6,626 nucleotides of DNA. Source: Porphyrobacter sp. GTDB taxonomy: Bacteria > Pseudomonadota > Alphaproteobacteria > Sphingomonadales > Sphingomonadaceae. This document shows positions 5,266 to 6,626 of the stretch, in pieces. A program made the position numbers and the translations under genes. Within the stretch, counting starts at the first letter, position 1. Each line of letters starts with the position of its first letter. The notes beneath the pieces were generated by a model. It had not been told where the DNA came from and did no database searches. It was given only the letters and a program-made list of their open reading frames with translations. The DNA lies in the NCBI GenBank assembly GCA_018991295.1, contig JAGKSZ010000041.1, positions 1 to 6,626 of the forward strand, read 5' to 3'.

Positions 5266-6128
5266 TACGAATTCCTATCGAAGACAAGGGTGAAGGTGTT
5301 TTTGTCAGCGGGCACCGGGAAGGGGACGTTGAACTGGCCGACCAGCTTGATCGCCCTGACCGCTTCCTCGCGGTGGCGGGCAACCTGATTGCGGTTCAGA
5401 TCGGTAACCCCGGTGGTGGCGCCGACAAGCTCGGGCTCGCCTGCCAGTGTGCCATCGGGATTGAGCCGGAAACGCACACGGGTGACGAGCAGTTCGGCAT
5501 CCGGCCCCTGCGGCACGCGGCCCTGCCACTTGATCTTGACCTGTCGCCCGACTGCGCTGCGCAGCGAGGCGAGTTCGGCCGCGCCAATGGTCTGGGCAGG
5601 CGCACGCGTTTCGGTGGTGGTGGAAGACGAGCCTTTCCCGGCGAGGAAATCATCCCCGATCCGGCTGCCGCCCGAGGGCTTGGGCGCAGCGGTTTGCCGG
5701 GGCGGCGTGGTGGCGGCCTGGGCAGGCGCGCTGCGGTCCGGTCGCGAACGATCGCGGGCAGGCGCAGGGGCGGGCGCGGGCGCGGGAACCTGCTGCTTGG
5801 CGACAGGCTTGGGCACGGGCTTGGGCACAGGCCGGGGCGGCGGCGCAGGATCGGCGCGCGGGGCAGGGTCGGGTTTCGCCGCTTCCGGTGCAGGCGCGGG
5901 ATTGTCCGCCAGCGTCGGCGCAATCGAGGCGCGGCTTTCGGACACCGGCTCGGGCGCGGTGTCCTGCAGCCCCACTTCGGTCGCAAGGCTCACGCTGATG
6001 CGTTCGGGGAAAACAGTGACTTCCTGGCGCATCGTCTGCATGGCGAGCACCCCCACGAGCGCTGCGTGCAGCACGACAGCGGCTCCAAGGCCGATCTTCT
6101 CGTCATTGCGCAAGGCCAGCGTTCCCAT
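5265..6128 (-). CDS. tolA: Cell envelope integrity protein TolA
   Basis: A 287-residue inner-membrane protein that spans the periplasm and carries energy from TolQR to TolB-Pal. After a short cytosolic N-terminus (MGTLALRNDEK), residues 12-30 form a single transmembrane helix. The central part (about 58-180) is rich in Ala and Pro with interspersed Lys/Arg (PKPVPKPVAK, PAPAPAPAPA), unlike the long Ala/Lys/Glu helix of E. coli TolA. The C-terminal domain (about 184-287) resembles TonB/TolA C-termini: VKIKWQGRVPQGPDAELLV, the RFRLNPDGTLAGEPELV strand pair, then EEAVRAIKLVGQF. The ATG at 6128 lies 13 bases after the tolR stop. The frame stays open to a GTG at 6197 inside tolR, but the shorter start directly precedes the membrane segment. 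The ribosome site is poor, so coupling to tolR is likely; a GTG at 6131 is an alternative. Confidence 0.9.
   Translation of the reverse strand: MGTLALRNDEKIGLGAAVVLHAALVGVLAMQTMRQEVTVFPERISVSLATEVGLQDTAPEPVSESRASIAPTLADNPAPAPEAAKPDPAPRADPAPPPRPVPKPVPKPVAKQQVPAPAPAPAPARDRSRPDRSAPAQAATTPPRQTAAPKPSGGSRIGDDFLAGKGSSSTTTETRAPAQTIGAAELASLRSAVGRQVKIKWQGRVPQGPDAELLVTRVRFRLNPDGTLAGEPELVGATTGVTDLNRNQVARHREEAVRAIKLVGQFNVPFPVPADKNTFTLVFDRNS
5805..5828 (-). repeat. 12-bp tandem repeat in the tolA linker
   Basis: Two units, AGGCTTGGGCAC (5805-5816) and GGGCTTGGGCAC (5817-5828), differ at one base and encode the PKPV-type repeat of the TolA linker on the minus strand. A degenerate third copy (TGCTTGGCGACA region) adjoins at lower coordinates. 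A whole-codon unit means gain or loss would alter linker length without shifting the frame. Confidence 0.6.
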
Positions 6129-6141
6129 CACCGCATCCGTG

Positions 6142-6579
6142 CTATGGTGCCGAAACTGAACCGTCGGTGACCAGCGAGATCGAAGTAAAGCCCGCACGGC
6201 CCAACTCGCCCATCACCTGCATCACCCGGCCATAATCGAGGCTGCGGTCCCCCCTCAGCACCACCAGCGGCTGTTCGCCCCCGCGATTGAGCGCCTCAAG
6301 CGCGGCAGGCAGGCCGCCTGCCGGAACGGGCGCATCCTCGATGTAGATGGTGCCGGCCGCATCGATCGATACGGTGATCTGATCGGGCGTCTCCTCAACC
6401 GGCGCGGCGCGGCTTTCGGGCAGTTCCACCGGCACGCCCACGGCAGGCAGCGTCACGGTCACCATGAAGATGATCAGCAGCACCAGCATCACATCGACCA
6501 GCGGCGTGACGTTGATTTCGGACATGGCCGCACGGCGCGTGCGCTTGCCCTTCCGGCGCGAAGACAGGTTCATGGCCAT
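6142..6579 (-). CDS. tolR: Tol-Pal motor subunit TolR (ExbD/TolR family)
   Basis: A 145-residue inner-membrane protein, close to the 142 residues of E. coli TolR, that with TolQ forms the proton-driven motor acting on TolA. The basic cytosolic N-terminus (SSRRKGKRTRRAA) is followed by the family signature MSEINVTPLVDVMLVLLIIF (19-38). Asp29 sits at the cytosolic end of the single transmembrane helix (about 27-47) and corresponds to the proton-relay aspartate (Asp23 in E. coli). The periplasmic part has VELPES (51-56), ITVSIDAAGTIYIED, PLVVLRGDRSLDYGRVMQVM and GFTSISLVTD, all usual for ExbD/TolR. The ATG at 6579 has GGGAG (6591-6587) seven bases upstream and is preferred to the in-frame ATG at 6573. 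It ends at TAG 6142-6144, just before tolA. Confidence 0.96.
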   Translation of the reverse strand: MAMNLSSRRKGKRTRRAAMSEINVTPLVDVMLVLLIIFMVTVTLPAVGVPVELPESRAAPVEETPDQITVSIDAAGTIYIEDAPVPAGGLPAALEALNRGGEQPLVVLRGDRSLDYGRVMQVMGELGRAGFTSISLVTDGSVSAP

Positions 6580-6626
6580 TTGTCAGCTCCCATCGGCGGC
6601 AAGGGCGCCGCAAGGCCGAACGGCCG
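6570..6626 (-). CDS. tolQ: Probable 3' end of tolQ (partial, frame uncertain)
   Basis: The last bases should contain the C-terminus of TolQ, the multi-spanning motor subunit that usually precedes tolR. Two frames are possible. One reads RPFGLAAPLPPMGADKWP and stops at TGA 6572-6570, which forms an ATGA overlap with the second ATG of tolR; 11 of its 12 codons before the tolR ribosome site end in G or C. The other ends AVRPCGALAADGS with TGA at 6585-6583, three bases before the tolR ATG, with 9 of 13 G/C third positions. I prefer the first on codon use. The fragment is too short to recognise as TolQ by itself; the name comes from position. Confidence 0.4.
   Translation of the reverse strand, partial: RPFGLAAPLPPMGADKWP

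Noticed and set aside
4600..5388. 262-codon plus-strand open frame opposite tolB
   Set aside because: Antisense to a clear tolB with signal peptide and propeller repeats; no start context or domain.
5373..6170. Long plus-strand open frames (about 256-265 codons) opposite tolA
   Set aside because: Gly/Arg- or Ala/Ser-rich translations mirroring the Pro/Ala-rich tolA linker; tolA itself has a membrane segment, linker and C-terminal domain and fits the operon.
1..6626. CRISPR array, insertion sequence, tRNA or defence system
   Set aside because: No spaced direct-repeat array, transposase motif, terminal inverted repeats, tRNA cloverleaf or defence-type domain was seen; the content is mostly core metabolism and envelope genes.

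Overview
The window is GC-rich DNA with strong G/C preference at third codon positions. It looks like chromosomal sequence from an alphaproteobacterium, most likely Sphingomonadales and perhaps the Erythrobacteraceae. This rests on base composition, the Tol-Pal gene order, recognisable family features (a J-domain protein with an N-terminal Cys/His region, a cystathionine gamma-synthase-like enzyme with a basic N-terminal extension) and GC-rich palindromic intergenic repeats. No database search was possible, so the lineage is inferred.

Left part, plus strand (1-2240). A PLP-dependent enzyme of the cystathionine gamma-synthase family enters the window already in frame, with its true start upstream of base 1. 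A 111-bp spacer follows, containing two strong hairpins enclosed by an outer inverted repeat. Next is an SDR-fold protein that keeps the nucleotide-binding glycine motif but has His and Met where the catalytic Tyr and Lys are expected.

Middle (2241-3332). The SDR gene converges on a minus-strand J-domain protein gene across a 122-bp gap with little structure. The J-protein gene is divergent from a small plus-strand ORF for a 49-residue protein with a hydrophobic N-terminus. The 138-bp divergent region carries a perfect 8-bp inverted repeat (TTGCAATG/CATTGCAA) that may be an operator. Between the small ORF and pal lie two near-identical 35-bp hairpin units, which read as tandem terminators for the minus-strand operon, and a third G/C hairpin of a dispersed-repeat type.

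Right part, minus strand (3333-6626). This is the Tol-Pal cell-envelope operon in canonical order: (tolQ tail)-tolR-tolA-tolB-pal, tightly packed. The tolA stop and tolB start share one base (TAATG), tolR and tolA are 13 nt apart, and tolB and pal are 28 nt apart. TolQ/TolR form the proton-driven inner-membrane motor, TolA spans the periplasm, TolB is the periplasmic propeller and Pal is the peptidoglycan-binding lipoprotein. Together they constrict the outer membrane during division. No cpoB/ybgF follows pal; the operon appears to end at the tandem terminators.

I found no mobile element, CRISPR array, RNA gene or clear new multi-gene system. The items most worth a second look are the SDR with substituted catalytic residues, the small hydrophobic peptide with its palindromic upstream region, and the structured intergenic repeats.
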